DNA of 64,000 nucleotides from Clostridium sp. TW13 (GTDB lineage Bacteria > Bacillota > Clostridia > Clostridiales > Clostridiaceae): positions 496,001 through 560,000 of the forward strand of contig NZ_BROD01000001.1 in assembly GCF_024345225.1 (NCBI RefSeq), written 5' to 3'. The translations under genes were made by a program, and so were the position numbers. How positions within the stretch are numbered: position 1 is the stretch's first letter; each line of letters starts with the position of its first letter. The notes under the pieces are model-generated. The model was given only the letters and a program-made list of their open reading frames with translations, was not told the DNA's origin and searched no databases. Positions 27,963-37,772 of the stretch are shown here, piece after piece.

Positions 27963-28931
27963 ATGAATCGTGAAAAAATTGCACAATTAAAGAAAGAAAT
28001 ACTGAATGGAAATTATGGAGTTATTAATGATCCTAAGCTTTTTCTTATGATTAATAGTTTAATAAACAAAAATGGAAATTTAATGCTAGAAGAATATACA
28101 GAACAGGGGCGGAAAAAGTATATTAATATTTTAAAAGTAGTAAATACATTATGTTATAAAATCAGTGATTCAATAGAAACTTTAAGTGAATTTAATCCAA
28201 CTCTTAAAATGGAATGCTCAAAGAATAGTTTTTGGTCAGTAAATGAAACAGAATATAAAATTGATGTTTATCCTACAGATAAATTTAGTTTTTCAAAATT
28301 TAACGCTATGTTCGAAAATGTAAACATAGAAAACTTCGAAACTGGAGCTATTCAATGTACAAATAGTTTTGAGAGATATTTAGAACTTCAATCAGACAAT
28401 ATAAAAGATTATTTGGTGTTGTTGGGTAAAAAAGGGTGGTCCAAAAAACCTGCGATTAAATTTAAGGAAAAAGAAGAAGGAGAAATTCTCACTAGAAGGG
28501 TAAAAATTCTAGAACTTAATAAAGAAAATCTTATTGAAAGTATTGAGCAAATAACAAAGGAAAATTATAAAAATGTACAAATTGATAAGTTACCACCATT
28601 TTATAAAAGAAAAGATAGAGTTGTTTGCATTGACCAAAAAAGAGGATATGTTTTTGGTGTAAGTTACTCAGAAGCTAAAACAGCAACCAAAGATAGTAGC
28701 ATGTTTAATCAAATAGAGGTTGAATTTTGGAGTAAATTAATTAGTGGAAATGCAAATCCTAATATAGATTGGGAAGATGTTAATATAAGTCATAAAGAGT
28801 TAATTAAAGCTATAGAGAAGACACTAGTAAAAGAAAATTTTAAATATAGAGCACCAGGAGGAAGAAAATATGATTGGTTATCACAACTTGGAAAGTCAAA
28901 CAAGGGAGTTAAATTGGAACAAATTATTTAG
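27963..28931 (+). CDS. Unknown protein paired with PEP-utilising protein
   Basis: I do not recognise this 322-residue protein. It has no signal peptide or membrane segment. The N-terminal half is charged and helical; the C-terminal third has a segment VVCIDQKRGYVFGVSYSE followed by FNQIEVEF that faintly recalls CYTH/triphosphatase-like folds (weak impression only). Its last 62 bases overlap the next gene, whose AGGAGG lies inside this one, so the two are probably made together and may form a complex. A GGGGAGGTC ribosome site precedes the ATG. It is not an ATP-grasp domain by any motif I can see. Confidence 0.75.
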   Translation: MNREKIAQLKKEILNGNYGVINDPKLFLMINSLINKNGNLMLEEYTEQGRKKYINILKVVNTLCYKISDSIETLSEFNPTLKMECSKNSFWSVNETEYKIDVYPTDKFSFSKFNAMFENVNIENFETGAIQCTNSFERYLELQSDNIKDYLVLLGKKGWSKKPAIKFKEKEEGEILTRRVKILELNKENLIESIEQITKENYKNVQIDKLPPFYKRKDRVVCIDQKRGYVFGVSYSEAKTATKDSSMFNQIEVEFWSKLISGNANPNIDWEDVNISHKELIKAIEKTLVKENFKYRAPGGRKYDWLSQLGKSNKGVKLEQII

Positions 28932-30468
28932 TGATGAAGAAATAAATAATAACACAAAAAATACAGCATGGGAATTTGCATCTAAAAATGAAGATGATGA
29001 TTTTCATACTGATGTAGTATTTTTACGAACAGCTTGCGGAGCTATTGCAGAAGAGATTGGTTATTGCCATACAAAGACTTTATTAATGTATAAAAAATAT
29101 TGTGGGGAGTTCTATTTTACCAAAGAAAATACAAAACGTTTGTGTGATGTAATTATAGACAAGCTTAAAAAAGATTCAATTTGGAGAAATAACTTTAATA
29201 AAGAAATATATAGTTCAGCAGATGGATTATCAAATGTATATAATGGATTAAGAAGAGAAGAAATTGAGCAACTGAGCCTTGATGAACTTTGTAATTTATA
29301 TGAAAAACAATACAAGGCACAAATAGAACTTTATAAGAAATGTTGGATTGCAGAGGTGATTCAAGTTCCAGGAGTGGGACTCGCTGATCATTTAATTGAT
29401 TATTTAAAAAGTTTTGGTATTAGTGAAGCGGAAGCAGAGAATGTTTTCTATAGTTTAACAAGAAGTTATAAGGATTCTGTATATGTTGAAGAAGAAAAAA
29501 AAGTTATTGAAATTGCAGAATATGTATTAGGAGATTCTAGATTAAATAAACTATTTAAAGAACCAATAAAGCATTTAAGAACATATGTAACACCATACAT
29601 TAATGACAAAATAGAAGAAATTCAAAGTAAATATGGGTATTTAGGTTATCATGGTTTTGGTGATAGAGAACCCTACCATAAAGATGATTACATAGCAAGA
29701 GTTAAAGAGTATGTTACAAATGCCTCAAAGATACAGATAGAGAAAGGTAAATGGGAAAGACAATCCGAAGAGAAAAATTCTCAAGTACACACTTTAAGAG
29801 AAAAGATGGATAAATTATATACAGAATTATTTGTAATGTATGGAGAACTTGCTGTATCAAAAGCTTACAGAAGATTAGCGCAACTCAAAAATTTCTATTT
29901 TTTGGATTTTATGATTGGAGTTATAGCAAGAAAATTAGAATTACCTGAGAGTTATCTTAGATTCATGGTTCCAGAAGAAATTATATCACTTCTTAGAGGA
30001 GAAAGAGAAAAGGTGGATATAAATAATATAGAAAAAAGAACATCTGAGATGGTGTATATGATTTTGGATGGAGAAGAGCTAATTTTTGTTGGTAAAGAGG
30101 CTCAAAAGTTGAGGAGTAAAATGGAAGGTGTAGAAGAAGTGAGTTCAAATATCTTAAAAGGTCGTTCAGCGTGTATGGGGGCGTGTAAGGGAAGAGCTGT
30201 CATTGTAGAAAGAAGTAAAGATATTCATGATTTTAAATGCGGTGATGTATTAGTTTCTTTAGAAGCTGATCCAGATTTGATTCCTTTAATGAAGATGGCT
30301 GGAGCTATTGTAACAGATCAGGGAGGTATTACATGTCATGCAGCAGTAATTGCGAGGGAGTTCAATATTCCGTGTGTAATAGGAACTATAAACGCAACAA
30401 AACTTATCAAAACTGGAGATATAGTTTATGTAGATGCTAACAAAGGAGAAATCATTGTTGGAAATTAA
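28870..30468 (+). CDS. PEP-utilising phosphohistidine-domain protein
   Basis: Protein of 532 residues. The C-terminal 110 residues are a PEP-synthase/PPDK swivelling domain with the phosphohistidine motif DQGGITCHAAVIARE (His is the phosphate carrier) preceded by LVSLEADPDLIPLMK; the first 420 residues are a helical region like the middle part of PEP-synthase-like antibiotic phosphotransferases (rifampin phosphotransferase type). The usual N-terminal ATP-grasp domain is missing here and not evident in the gene before. The start is fixed by AGGAGG at 28857-28862, seven bases before the ATG, inside the upstream gene. A MATE exporter gene overlaps its end. The domain call is firm; the role (modifying a small molecule or peptide, or phosphate transfer) is inference. 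Confidence 0.88.
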   Translation: MIGYHNLESQTRELNWNKLFSDEEINNNTKNTAWEFASKNEDDDFHTDVVFLRTACGAIAEEIGYCHTKTLLMYKKYCGEFYFTKENTKRLCDVIIDKLKKDSIWRNNFNKEIYSSADGLSNVYNGLRREEIEQLSLDELCNLYEKQYKAQIELYKKCWIAEVIQVPGVGLADHLIDYLKSFGISEAEAENVFYSLTRSYKDSVYVEEEKKVIEIAEYVLGDSRLNKLFKEPIKHLRTYVTPYINDKIEEIQSKYGYLGYHGFGDREPYHKDDYIARVKEYVTNASKIQIEKGKWERQSEEKNSQVHTLREKMDKLYTELFVMYGELAVSKAYRRLAQLKNFYFLDFMIGVIARKLELPESYLRFMVPEEIISLLRGEREKVDINNIEKRTSEMVYMILDGEELIFVGKEAQKLRSKMEGVEEVSSNILKGRSACMGACKGRAVIVERSKDIHDFKCGDVLVSLEADPDLIPLMKMAGAIVTDQGGITCHAAVIAREFNIPCVIGTINATKLIKTGDIVYVDANKGEIIVGN

Positions 30469-31816
30469 TAAGAATCATACTTTTTATAAAATGCTATTAG
30501 CTATTGCTGTTCCAATAGCTATCCAGAGTTTTTTTTCAACTTCATTAAATATAGTTGATAGTTTGATGGTAGGTGGGTTACAAGAAGAGGCTTTAGCAGC
30601 AGTTGGACTTGCTAATCAGTATTACTACTTCTTTATTCTTATAGTATTTGGTATATGTAGTGGATCAGCTACCTTTACTGCGCAATTTTGGGGTAATAAA
30701 GATATTAAGAATATAAAGAGGATTTTAGGTGTTGTGTTATTGTCCTGTGGAATTATTAGTATAATTTTTGCTTTAGGTGCAATGATAATGCCAAACTATA
30801 TAATGAGTATATTTATAAAGGATAGTAAAACAATAGAACTTGGAAGTGCATTTTTGAGAATTATCAGTGTGAGTTATATAATAACTAGTATTTCTTTTGC
30901 TTATTCTGCATCATGTAGATCAATTGGGGAAACAAAAGCTATTATGAAGGCGAGTACATTATCATTGTTATGTAATACAATTTTAAATTATATATTGATT
31001 TATGGGAAGTTTGGGATGCCTGCAATGGGAGTAAGTGGATCAGCACTTGCAACTGTTATTGCGCGTATAGTTGAATTAATATTAATCTTGAGATTTGTGT
31101 ATAAAAATAAAACTCCTTTAAATGCAAATTTACAAGAGTTATTAAATATATCTAAAGAATTTGTTATAAAATTTTATAGAACTACTTTGCCAGTAATTTT
31201 TAATGAAGCACTTTGGTCATTAGGAATAATTATATATTCTATTGCATATGGAAGAATAAGTATTGAAGCTGTAGCTGCTATCCAAATTTGTAATGCAGTT
31301 CAAAATCTATTTATGATTGTTGCAAAAAGTATTTCTACAGCTTCAGCAGTAATGATTGGAAATAGGATAGGTGAGAATGATAACGAGAGTGTTAGAGTAT
31401 ATGTAAGAAATTTCTCAAAATTAAGTATTAGTTTAGGGATTATTACAGGGATTTTGATGGCACTACTATCACCAGCATTTGTAAACTTATACAATATAAA
31501 GCCGGAAGTGAAGTTGGAAACGATTCGAACTTTATATGTAATATGCATGTATTTGTCAGTAAAATTTTTCAATATAACTATGGTAGTTGGATTCTTTAGA
31601 AGTGGTGGAGATACAACTTTTGCTTGCTTTTTAGATGCTGGAACAGTCTGGTTAATTGGAATTCCTCTAGCCTTCTTAAGTGTTTTAGTGTTTAAACTTC
31701 CATTACACTGGGTAGTTGCTTTACTATCATTAGAAGAAGTTGTTAAGTCATTGATTGGAGCACGAAGAATTAAATCTTATATATGGATGAGAAATGTGAT
31801 TCAAGATATGGGTTAA
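30455..31816 (+). CDS. MATE-family multidrug/metabolite exporter
   Basis: Integral membrane exporter of the MATE family, about 454 residues and 12 predicted helices, driving efflux of drugs or metabolites with Na+ or H+. Typical features: AIPIAIQSF-like first helix (AVPIAIQSFFSTSLNIVDSL), MVGGLQEEALAAVGLANQ, CSGSATFTAQFWGNKD, and a second-half repeat IMIVAKSIST. An in-frame ATG at 30434 exists, but AAGGAG at 30443-30448 points to the TTG codons at 30455 or 30458. The start lies inside the preceding PEP-utilising gene, so the genes are translationally coupled and likely functionally linked. Confidence 0.9.
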   Translation: MLEINKNHTFYKMLLAIAVPIAIQSFFSTSLNIVDSLMVGGLQEEALAAVGLANQYYYFFILIVFGICSGSATFTAQFWGNKDIKNIKRILGVVLLSCGIISIIFALGAMIMPNYIMSIFIKDSKTIELGSAFLRIISVSYIITSISFAYSASCRSIGETKAIMKASTLSLLCNTILNYILIYGKFGMPAMGVSGSALATVIARIVELILILRFVYKNKTPLNANLQELLNISKEFVIKFYRTTLPVIFNEALWSLGIIIYSIAYGRISIEAVAAIQICNAVQNLFMIVAKSISTASAVMIGNRIGENDNESVRVYVRNFSKLSISLGIITGILMALLSPAFVNLYNIKPEVKLETIRTLYVICMYLSVKFFNITMVVGFFRSGGDTTFACFLDAGTVWLIGIPLAFLSVLVFKLPLHWVVALLSLEEVVKSLIGARRIKSYIWMRNVIQDMG

Positions 31817-31947
31817 GTCTATGCGTTATTCCACAACATGAATTGTAATAAAAATACATTGGTAAAATATTTAAAAGCTATGGTTTAGAAAGTCTTGTAC
31901 CTTGATTTAATAATATTCGTGAAAACATACACATTAAGGAAAGTTTA

Positions 31948-31990
31948 ATCCCAGTAAAGCCTAATAATTTGCCTTACTGGGATATTTTAA
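31948..31990 (+). terminator. Rho-independent terminator after MATE gene
   Basis: ATCCCAGTAAAGC and GCCTTACTGGGAT pair across a ten-base loop, followed by a short T-rich stretch. It lies about 130 bp after the MATE stop and probably ends that operon. Confidence 0.6.
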
Positions 31991-32236
31991 TGCTATCTTG
32001 AAAATTGTTAAATGTACTAAAGATTTGATGCTTACCTATATAAGTTGCAAAATCAATATTACAAAGTAACTCTTAAGTAAAAATGTCCATCAATATAAAC
32101 TGATTAAAACATCCAAACTAAAATAAATTTGTATTGAGGTTTTAAATCTGGATATTTTAGGTATTAATAAGATTAGTGAACATGACAGTGAGATTAATGA
32201 AATAAAAAAATGCTTTGCGACAAACTAGAAGTGTAA

Positions 32237-32431
32237 GATTATATAAATGAAGTTGGAGATAGAAGTGAATTAATGCTCTTGCCACCATACAGTCTGGAAC
32301 TTAACATAATAGAAGGGTTATATGGAGGGTTAAAATCGTCTGTTATTAATAATGTGTTTTATCCTTCTTTGGTAAGAGTTAAAATTGAAGTACAAAAGTT
32401 TATTAGAACTATAAATATGGTTCCTACTTAG
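32237..32431 (+). pseudogene. IS630-family transposase C-terminal remnant
   Basis: An open stretch of 64 codons without its own start encodes LMLLPPYSLELNIIEGLYGG, matching the C-terminal LPPYSPELNPIE hallmark of IS630/Tc1 DDE transposases. A stop precedes it at 32234 and the N-terminal catalytic parts are missing. The rest of the 700-bp gap after the MATE gene (31990-32236) shows no other recognisable coding sequence. Confidence 0.75.
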
Positions 32432-32462
32432 ACAATAGGCAGGCTATGTGTAAGTAGGAACC
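32419..32462. repeat. 12-bp perfect inverted repeat at the IS630 remnant end
   Basis: GGTTCCTACTTA and TAAGTAGGAACC flank 20 bases, overlapping the stop of the transposase remnant. It could be a remaining insertion-sequence end structure or a transcription stop hairpin without a clear T-run. Confidence 0.6.
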
Positions 32463-32553
32463 AATTTGCAACATATATAGTATTAGTGAGATAAAATCTC
32501 TCAATAACAAGTATGAAATTTTAATTAAAGTTATGGTAAGAGGCAAGAAATTA

Positions 32554-32757
32554 ATGATTTCAAATTTTATAAAGTGTGGTATTACAAAAGAAGAAGCTAT
32601 AACAATGGAAAACATATGGTATAAAATTGTTAAGGAAGTTGCAGTTTTATCAAGAAAAGGACAATCTATGGAGATTAAGGAATCCAAACATTGTATTTAT
32701 CGCTGTAATCCAGAAAAAATAATAAAGGAAGTATATAATTTAATTGATGAATTATAA
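32554..32757 (+). CDS. Small hypothetical protein
   Basis: A 67-codon frame with charged, helical composition (ends EKIIKEVYNLIDEL) and one Cys in the middle plus CIYRC near the end. AGAGG lies ten bases before the ATG at 32554; an alternative ATG at 32533 has no ribosome site. No family recognised. It lies between an IS remnant and a GNAT gene, so it may be a remnant itself. Confidence 0.35.
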   Translation: MISNFIKCGITKEEAITMENIWYKIVKEVAVLSRKGQSMEIKESKHCIYRCNPEKIIKEVYNLIDEL

Positions 32758-32817
32758 AAAACATTAATGGATAGTAAAACACATATTGGAATTAATGCTA
32801 TAATAACCATATAAGAA

Positions 32818-32884
32818 AATAAGCTCAAAAGTGGCATTTTTGCTATAAATATCTAAATATTTTTATATGTATATAGTTAAATTG
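32818..32884. repeat. Dispersed intergenic repeat, copy 1
   Basis: About 65 bp resembling 54688-54752: both have AATAAGCT, then AAGTGGCATTTTT, CTATAAATAT and ATATAGTTAAAT in the same order, with scattered differences. It lies between the small hypothetical gene and the GNAT gene. Confidence 0.5.
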
Positions 32885-32938
32885 TACGAGTATGAGTATA
32901 ATTACAAATAGTCAAATAAGTAAGGAAGGATTAATAAA

Positions 32939-33775
32939 ATGTCTTATGAAGAAATATTAAAACTAATAGAACTTATATCTCCTCATGCAAAGGATTATGT
33001 ATATAAAGGATTTGAGAATAAGAAGGTTGAAATACTATATTCTATATCTACAGAGAAAAATAAAGGTATATTTATAATAGTTGATAATGAGGATTGTTGT
33101 ATTTTTTATGCTTCTTTTCTTAATGAAGATAATATAGAAGAGGTTTTAGAGGTAATTAAAGGCAGAATCAATGAATATATTTCAAAAGGTAATTCAAAAG
33201 AGTTATGCTTTAATGTATATGGAAAAAATCTAAAAATAATTACTTTAGCAAGGCAATTAGGTTTTAAGTCAGATATGGAAGGATACCATCTTGAATATGT
33301 AGGTAAAGAACTGCCACAAATAAATAATTGTAGTTTGACTGTTAAAGGGTTTGAAAGCAGTATGTTACAAGAATTTGTTGATTTGTTTGATAGTGCTTAT
33401 TATCAGTTAAATATAGAAAATGGTTGGAAAGTAAACAGTCATGCTATATATGAAGAACAATTTCATCAAAAGCTTAATGATTTGAATAAATTTGATCAAG
33501 TCTGCTCATTTTGGGTAAACAATGAGTTGATAGGTGCATATATTTTTGAGCAAAATTACATTACTGATATTGTTGTAAAACCAGGATTCCAAAATAAAGG
33601 ATACGGAAGTTATATATTAGCACATTGTATTAGAAATATGAGAGTAAACAAATCCATTAATAATATAAGACTTCGAGTTGCTAAATCAAATACTGGTGCT
33701 AAAAAATTATATGAAAGAAATGATTTTGTTGAGATTGCTTGTTTTGCAGAGCATACCTATGAAACAAAACAGTGA
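32939..33775 (+). CDS. GNAT-family N-acetyltransferase
   Basis: Predicted acetyl-CoA-dependent N-acetyltransferase of 278 residues. The GNAT fold is in the C-terminal half: DIVVKPGFQNKGYGSYIL (motif A, acetyl-CoA pyrophosphate loop Q-N-K-G-Y-G) then RLRVAKSNTGAKKLYERNDF (motif B). The N-terminal 130 residues look like a second, degenerate GNAT-like domain. AAGGAAGGA precedes the ATG. The substrate cannot be told; it stands alone between non-coding stretches. Confidence 0.88.
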   Translation: MSYEEILKLIELISPHAKDYVYKGFENKKVEILYSISTEKNKGIFIIVDNEDCCIFYASFLNEDNIEEVLEVIKGRINEYISKGNSKELCFNVYGKNLKIITLARQLGFKSDMEGYHLEYVGKELPQINNCSLTVKGFESSMLQEFVDLFDSAYYQLNIENGWKVNSHAIYEEQFHQKLNDLNKFDQVCSFWVNNELIGAYIFEQNYITDIVVKPGFQNKGYGSYILAHCIRNMRVNKSINNIRLRVAKSNTGAKKLYERNDFVEIACFAEHTYETKQ

Positions 33776-34122
33776 ATTTTTCTAAAGAACTTTTAGAGCC
33801 AAACACAGCCAAAAAGGCAATTTAAAAGATAGCTAAAGTAATTAATTCTTCCAAGATGATCTTATTATAAACAGGGATGCACCCTGTTTTTTTGTTGTCT
33901 AAGAATAGAGTGGGGAGTGAAAAAGTAAAGAAAACTATATATATTAAAAGTAGTAAAAATAATATTTATTATATTAAATAATGCATAAATCAGAAATATT
34001 TTACAATGTATATTAATTATGCTAGTATAAGTATACTGTAAAATTAAAGAACTTATTGAAAAAATATTAATTATTAGAATCAATTATAAAAAAATCTGAG
34101 TTATGACAAAGGGGGGGAGAAA
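33776..34122. other. Intergenic region before the ABC exporter pair
   Basis: After the terminator that follows the GNAT gene, about 230 bp of very AT-rich DNA leads to a GGGGGGGAG ribosome site for the first ABC gene. AGTATAAGTATACT near 34023 is a short palindrome that might be a regulator site. No gene seen. Confidence 0.4.
33869..33894 (+). terminator. Rho-independent terminator after GNAT gene
   Basis: AAACAGGG and CCCTGTTT pair over a five-base loop, followed by a run of T. About 95 bp after the acetyltransferase stop. Confidence 0.85.
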
Positions 34123-35937
34123 ATGATGAAGAAAAATAAGAGAAGTGTCACGAATAATATTTGGTTTTTAGTTAAGAACACTTATAAATGGGACAAGAAG
34201 GTGTTAAGTTATTTTGCCTTATATACAGTAGTAACAGCAATAATACCATTTATAAATATGTTTGCACCTAAATTTTTAATTGAAGAGTTAATGGGAGCCA
34301 ACAGAGTAGAGAGATTAATTATTATTTTATTAGGCTACGTTGTTATATCTGCTACATTAAACTTTTTAAATGCATATTTAGAGGGAGTATATTCTCCAAT
34401 AATAACGAATATAGGAGATAGGTATAATAATCTTCTCAGTGAAAAGTGTATGAATATGGATTTTAAGTATACTGAAGATCCTGAAGTTTTAGATGACATA
34501 GAAACTGCTAGAAGAGCTGTAGATGGTAATACTACTGGAATCCCAGGAGTGCTTCGTAAACTCTTTGAAATATTTGGTGCCGGCATTGCATTTCTTGGGT
34601 ATATAACTATTGTATTTAATTTGAATCCATGGATTCTATTATATTTGATAGTTAATGTAGTTACTATTTACTACTTGGCAATTAGGGCAAAAAAATATGA
34701 ATATAGCAAAAAAAATGATATTTCACAGCTAAGCAGAAAAAGAAATTATATTTATGATGTTATGCAGAATTTTGCATATGGTAAAGAAATAAGAATCTTT
34801 AATTTAAGTAACCGTATGGCTGATAAATTTCAGGGGTTAGGTAAAGAGCAAGTTAAATTACATAAGGATATTAAATATAAGAATTTAATGGTGTCCATAG
34901 TAGAAGTTTTCTTTCTCTTAATTAGAGAGGGTGTAGTATATGCATATTTGATTTATCAGGTATTATATAATCACATGAGCATAGGAAATTTCGTTATGTA
35001 CTCCACACTAATTGCAGGGTTTGCAGCTTGGATGCAGAAAATATTAGATAATATAGCCCATATAAATGCACAGAATTTATATATAAACGATTATAGAGAT
35101 TTCTTGGAAACTGACTTGAAAACAGGAAATTCTAGTTATGTAGACATGCCTGGAGATAACAACTATGAAATAGAGTTTAAAAATGTATCTTATAAATATC
35201 CCAATAGTGAAAGGTACATTTTTAGAAATCTTTCTTTAAAGATAAACAAAGGACAGCGATTAGCCATAGTAGGAGTTAATGGAGCTGGAAAGACCACTTT
35301 TGTTAAGTTGCTAACTAGATTGTATGAGCCTACAGAAGGGAAAATATTATTAAACGGAGTCAATATTGCAAAGTTTGATAGGAATGAGTATTACAAGTTA
35401 TTTTCAGTAGTGTTTCAAGAGATAAAAATGTTTGCTTTTTCTATAGCTGAAAATATAGCACTTGATAATAAGAAAATAGATAGAGAAAAGGTATTAGAGA
35501 GCATTCATAAAGCTGGAATGAAAGAAAAAATTGATTCTTTAGAAAATGGAATAGATACACCATTACTTAAAACATTAGATTCCGAAGGGATAGAACTTTC
35601 AGGAGGAGAAAACCAGAAATTAGCTCTTGCTAGAGGATTATACAAGGATGGACCTATTATGATTTTAGATGAACCAACAGCAGCGTTAGATCCTATTGCG
35701 GAATACAATATTTATAAAACCTTTAATAATATTATTGGTGATAAAACATCATTTTTTATATCTCATAGATTAGGAAGTACACAGTTTTGTGATGTAATAG
35801 CTTTGTTTGAAGACGGTGAAATAAAGGAATATGGAACCCATGATGAACTTTTAAATAAAAACGGAAAATATGCAGAAATGTTCAATGTACAAGCATCTTA
35901 TTATAAAGACGTAAGATTTGAAGCGGAGGGCGTATAG
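34123..35937 (+). CDS. ABC exporter half-transporter (permease-ATPase), first of pair
   Basis: Type IV (exporter-class) ABC half-transporter of 604 residues: N-terminal transmembrane domain with about six helices (35-310) fused to an ATPase domain. Motifs: Walker A VNGAGKTT, Q-loop FQEIKMFAFSI, signature LSGGENQK, Walker B MILDEPTAALD, H-loop ISHRL. The next gene encodes a similar protein beginning one base after this stop, so they probably form a heterodimer exporting a peptide, lipid or drug. ATGATG start after GGGGGGGAG. No lantibiotic or bacteriocin gene is seen next to it. Confidence 0.92.
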   Translation: MMKKNKRSVTNNIWFLVKNTYKWDKKVLSYFALYTVVTAIIPFINMFAPKFLIEELMGANRVERLIIILLGYVVISATLNFLNAYLEGVYSPIITNIGDRYNNLLSEKCMNMDFKYTEDPEVLDDIETARRAVDGNTTGIPGVLRKLFEIFGAGIAFLGYITIVFNLNPWILLYLIVNVVTIYYLAIRAKKYEYSKKNDISQLSRKRNYIYDVMQNFAYGKEIRIFNLSNRMADKFQGLGKEQVKLHKDIKYKNLMVSIVEVFFLLIREGVVYAYLIYQVLYNHMSIGNFVMYSTLIAGFAAWMQKILDNIAHINAQNLYINDYRDFLETDLKTGNSSYVDMPGDNNYEIEFKNVSYKYPNSERYIFRNLSLKINKGQRLAIVGVNGAGKTTFVKLLTRLYEPTEGKILLNGVNIAKFDRNEYYKLFSVVFQEIKMFAFSIAENIALDNKKIDREKVLESIHKAGMKEKIDSLENGIDTPLLKTLDSEGIELSGGENQKLALARGLYKDGPIMILDEPTAALDPIAEYNIYKTFNNIIGDKTSFFISHRLGSTQFCDVIALFEDGEIKEYGTHDELLNKNGKYAEMFNVQASYYKDVRFEAEGV

Positions 35938-35938
35938 T

Positions 35939-37735
35939 ATGAGCAAAGAAAGAATTTTAGGATTTAAAAAAGATTTTAGTACTGGTGCACATTTTCTAAA
36001 GCTAACTTATGGAATTTCAAAGTCATATATTTATTTATCAATTTTATCATGTATAATTAATGCGGTAATTCCTTTGATTAATATAATAATGCCTAAATTT
36101 ATTATAGATGAGTTAATGAATCGTAAGAGAATAGAGACACTTATACTACTGGTAGCAATCCTTGTATGTGGAAATTTCATATTGAATTTGGTTAGCAGAT
36201 GGTTATATGCTGTACTAGAGATAAAAAACATAGAAATTTATAATGGTTTTGATTTATTAATAGGTAAAAAAGTAATGAATATGGACTTTGAAAAAATAGA
36301 AGATTCTGAGGTTTTAAATTTAAAGGAACAAGCTATATATCAGATCAAGAATCAAAATGTTATTGAGAGAATGATAAGTGAAGGAATGAAAGTGTTCACT
36401 AATATTATAACTATCATTGGTCTAATAGCAGTAATTGCAACTTTGGATTTATATATTGTTCTATTTATAATTTGTATAGTAGTGGCAAATTCATTGATGT
36501 ATAAAAAAAATCAAGAAGTAAGGTTTGGAATATACAAAGTGTTAATTCCACTAAATAGGATTGTGGAATATTTTGATGGAGTAATTAATGACTTTTCTAG
36601 TGGTAAAGATATAAGATTATACAATATGAGTCCTTTAATTATGAAAAAATATGAAGAATGTAGTAAAGAATCATTAAATGAATTTAATAAGATGTATAAA
36701 ACTATATGGAAATATAATGGATTTAATAAGATAAATCTTCAAATTCAGATGGCAGTTGTTTATGCTTATATGACCTATAAGGTATTTACGAAAGCTATAG
36801 GAATCGGTTCATTTACAATGTATGTATCTTCAGTTATTAATTTTAGCACTACAATGTCTGATTTTAGTAGTACAGTTATATTCTTAAGGCAGATGTGTAA
36901 ATTATTAGAGCCATACATGGAATTTGAACAAATTAAATCTAAAAACATAGAAGGAACAAAAAAAATAGATGATGTTAAAAAGTTTAATATAGAATTTAAA
37001 AATGTATATTTTAAATATCCACGAAGCAAAGAATATACTTTGAAAAATGTGTCTATTGATATTAAAGATGGAGAAAAGTTATCAGTAGTAGGCTTAAATG
37101 GAGCAGGAAAAACTACCTTCATAAAATTAGTTACAAGGCTTTATGAACCTACTGAAGGTGAAATATTATTAAATGGGATAAATATAAAAGAATATGATTA
37201 TGATGAATATATGAAATTGCTAGCAGTAGTATTTCAAGACTTCAAGTTGATGGCATTTAGTATAAAAGAGAATATAGCTCTTAATGATTATGAAACTTCC
37301 AAGGATGAAGATATTGAAAAAGCCCTTAATGAGGTAGGTCTTGAAGATTATATTTCAAAACTGCCAAAAGGAATAAACACTCATATATATAAAACATTTG
37401 AGGAAGATGGCATAGAGTTTTCAGGAGGTCAGTCTCAAAAGTTAGCAATTTCAAGAGCCGTATATAAGGCTGCACCAATAGTAGTTTTAGATGAACCAAC
37501 AGCAGCCTTAGATCCTATTGCTGAGTTTGAGATATACAGTAGATTTAATGAGCTAATAGGAGAAAAAACAGCAATATATATTTCACATAGATTGTCAAGC
37601 TGCAGATTCTGCGATAGAATTGCTGTATTTCATAATGGTGAGATTATTCAGCATGGAACTCATGATGAATTGATAAAAGAACAAGGAAGTCAGTATGAAA
37701 AAATGTATATGACCCAAGCACAGTATTATGTTTAA
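35939..37735 (+). CDS. ABC exporter half-transporter (permease-ATPase), second of pair
   Basis: Partner of the preceding half-transporter, 598 residues, same layout: about six helices (30-300) and an ATPase domain with LNGAGKTT, FQDFKLMAFSI, FSGGQSQK, VVLDEPTAALD and ISHRL. Both ATPase sites look intact, unlike many heterodimers with one degenerate site. The start at 35939 is set by GGAGGG nine bases before the ATG; an in-frame ATG at 35918 lies inside the upstream gene without a ribosome site. The overlapping layout implies translational coupling. Confidence 0.92.
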   Translation: MSKERILGFKKDFSTGAHFLKLTYGISKSYIYLSILSCIINAVIPLINIIMPKFIIDELMNRKRIETLILLVAILVCGNFILNLVSRWLYAVLEIKNIEIYNGFDLLIGKKVMNMDFEKIEDSEVLNLKEQAIYQIKNQNVIERMISEGMKVFTNIITIIGLIAVIATLDLYIVLFIICIVVANSLMYKKNQEVRFGIYKVLIPLNRIVEYFDGVINDFSSGKDIRLYNMSPLIMKKYEECSKESLNEFNKMYKTIWKYNGFNKINLQIQMAVVYAYMTYKVFTKAIGIGSFTMYVSSVINFSTTMSDFSSTVIFLRQMCKLLEPYMEFEQIKSKNIEGTKKIDDVKKFNIEFKNVYFKYPRSKEYTLKNVSIDIKDGEKLSVVGLNGAGKTTFIKLVTRLYEPTEGEILLNGINIKEYDYDEYMKLLAVVFQDFKLMAFSIKENIALNDYETSKDEDIEKALNEVGLEDYISKLPKGINTHIYKTFEEDGIEFSGGQSQKLAISRAVYKAAPIVVLDEPTAALDPIAEFEIYSRFNELIGEKTAIYISHRLSSCRFCDRIAVFHNGEIIQHGTHDELIKEQGSQYEKMYMTQAQYYV

Positions 37736-37772
37736 TAAAGTAAGAATTTAAGATAGAATATATAAAATATGT

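Noticed and set aside
28870-28931. Frameshift joining the 322- and 532-residue genes into one PEP synthase
   Set aside because: The second gene has its own AGGAGG and ATG at proper spacing, and the first gene shows no ATP-grasp motifs.
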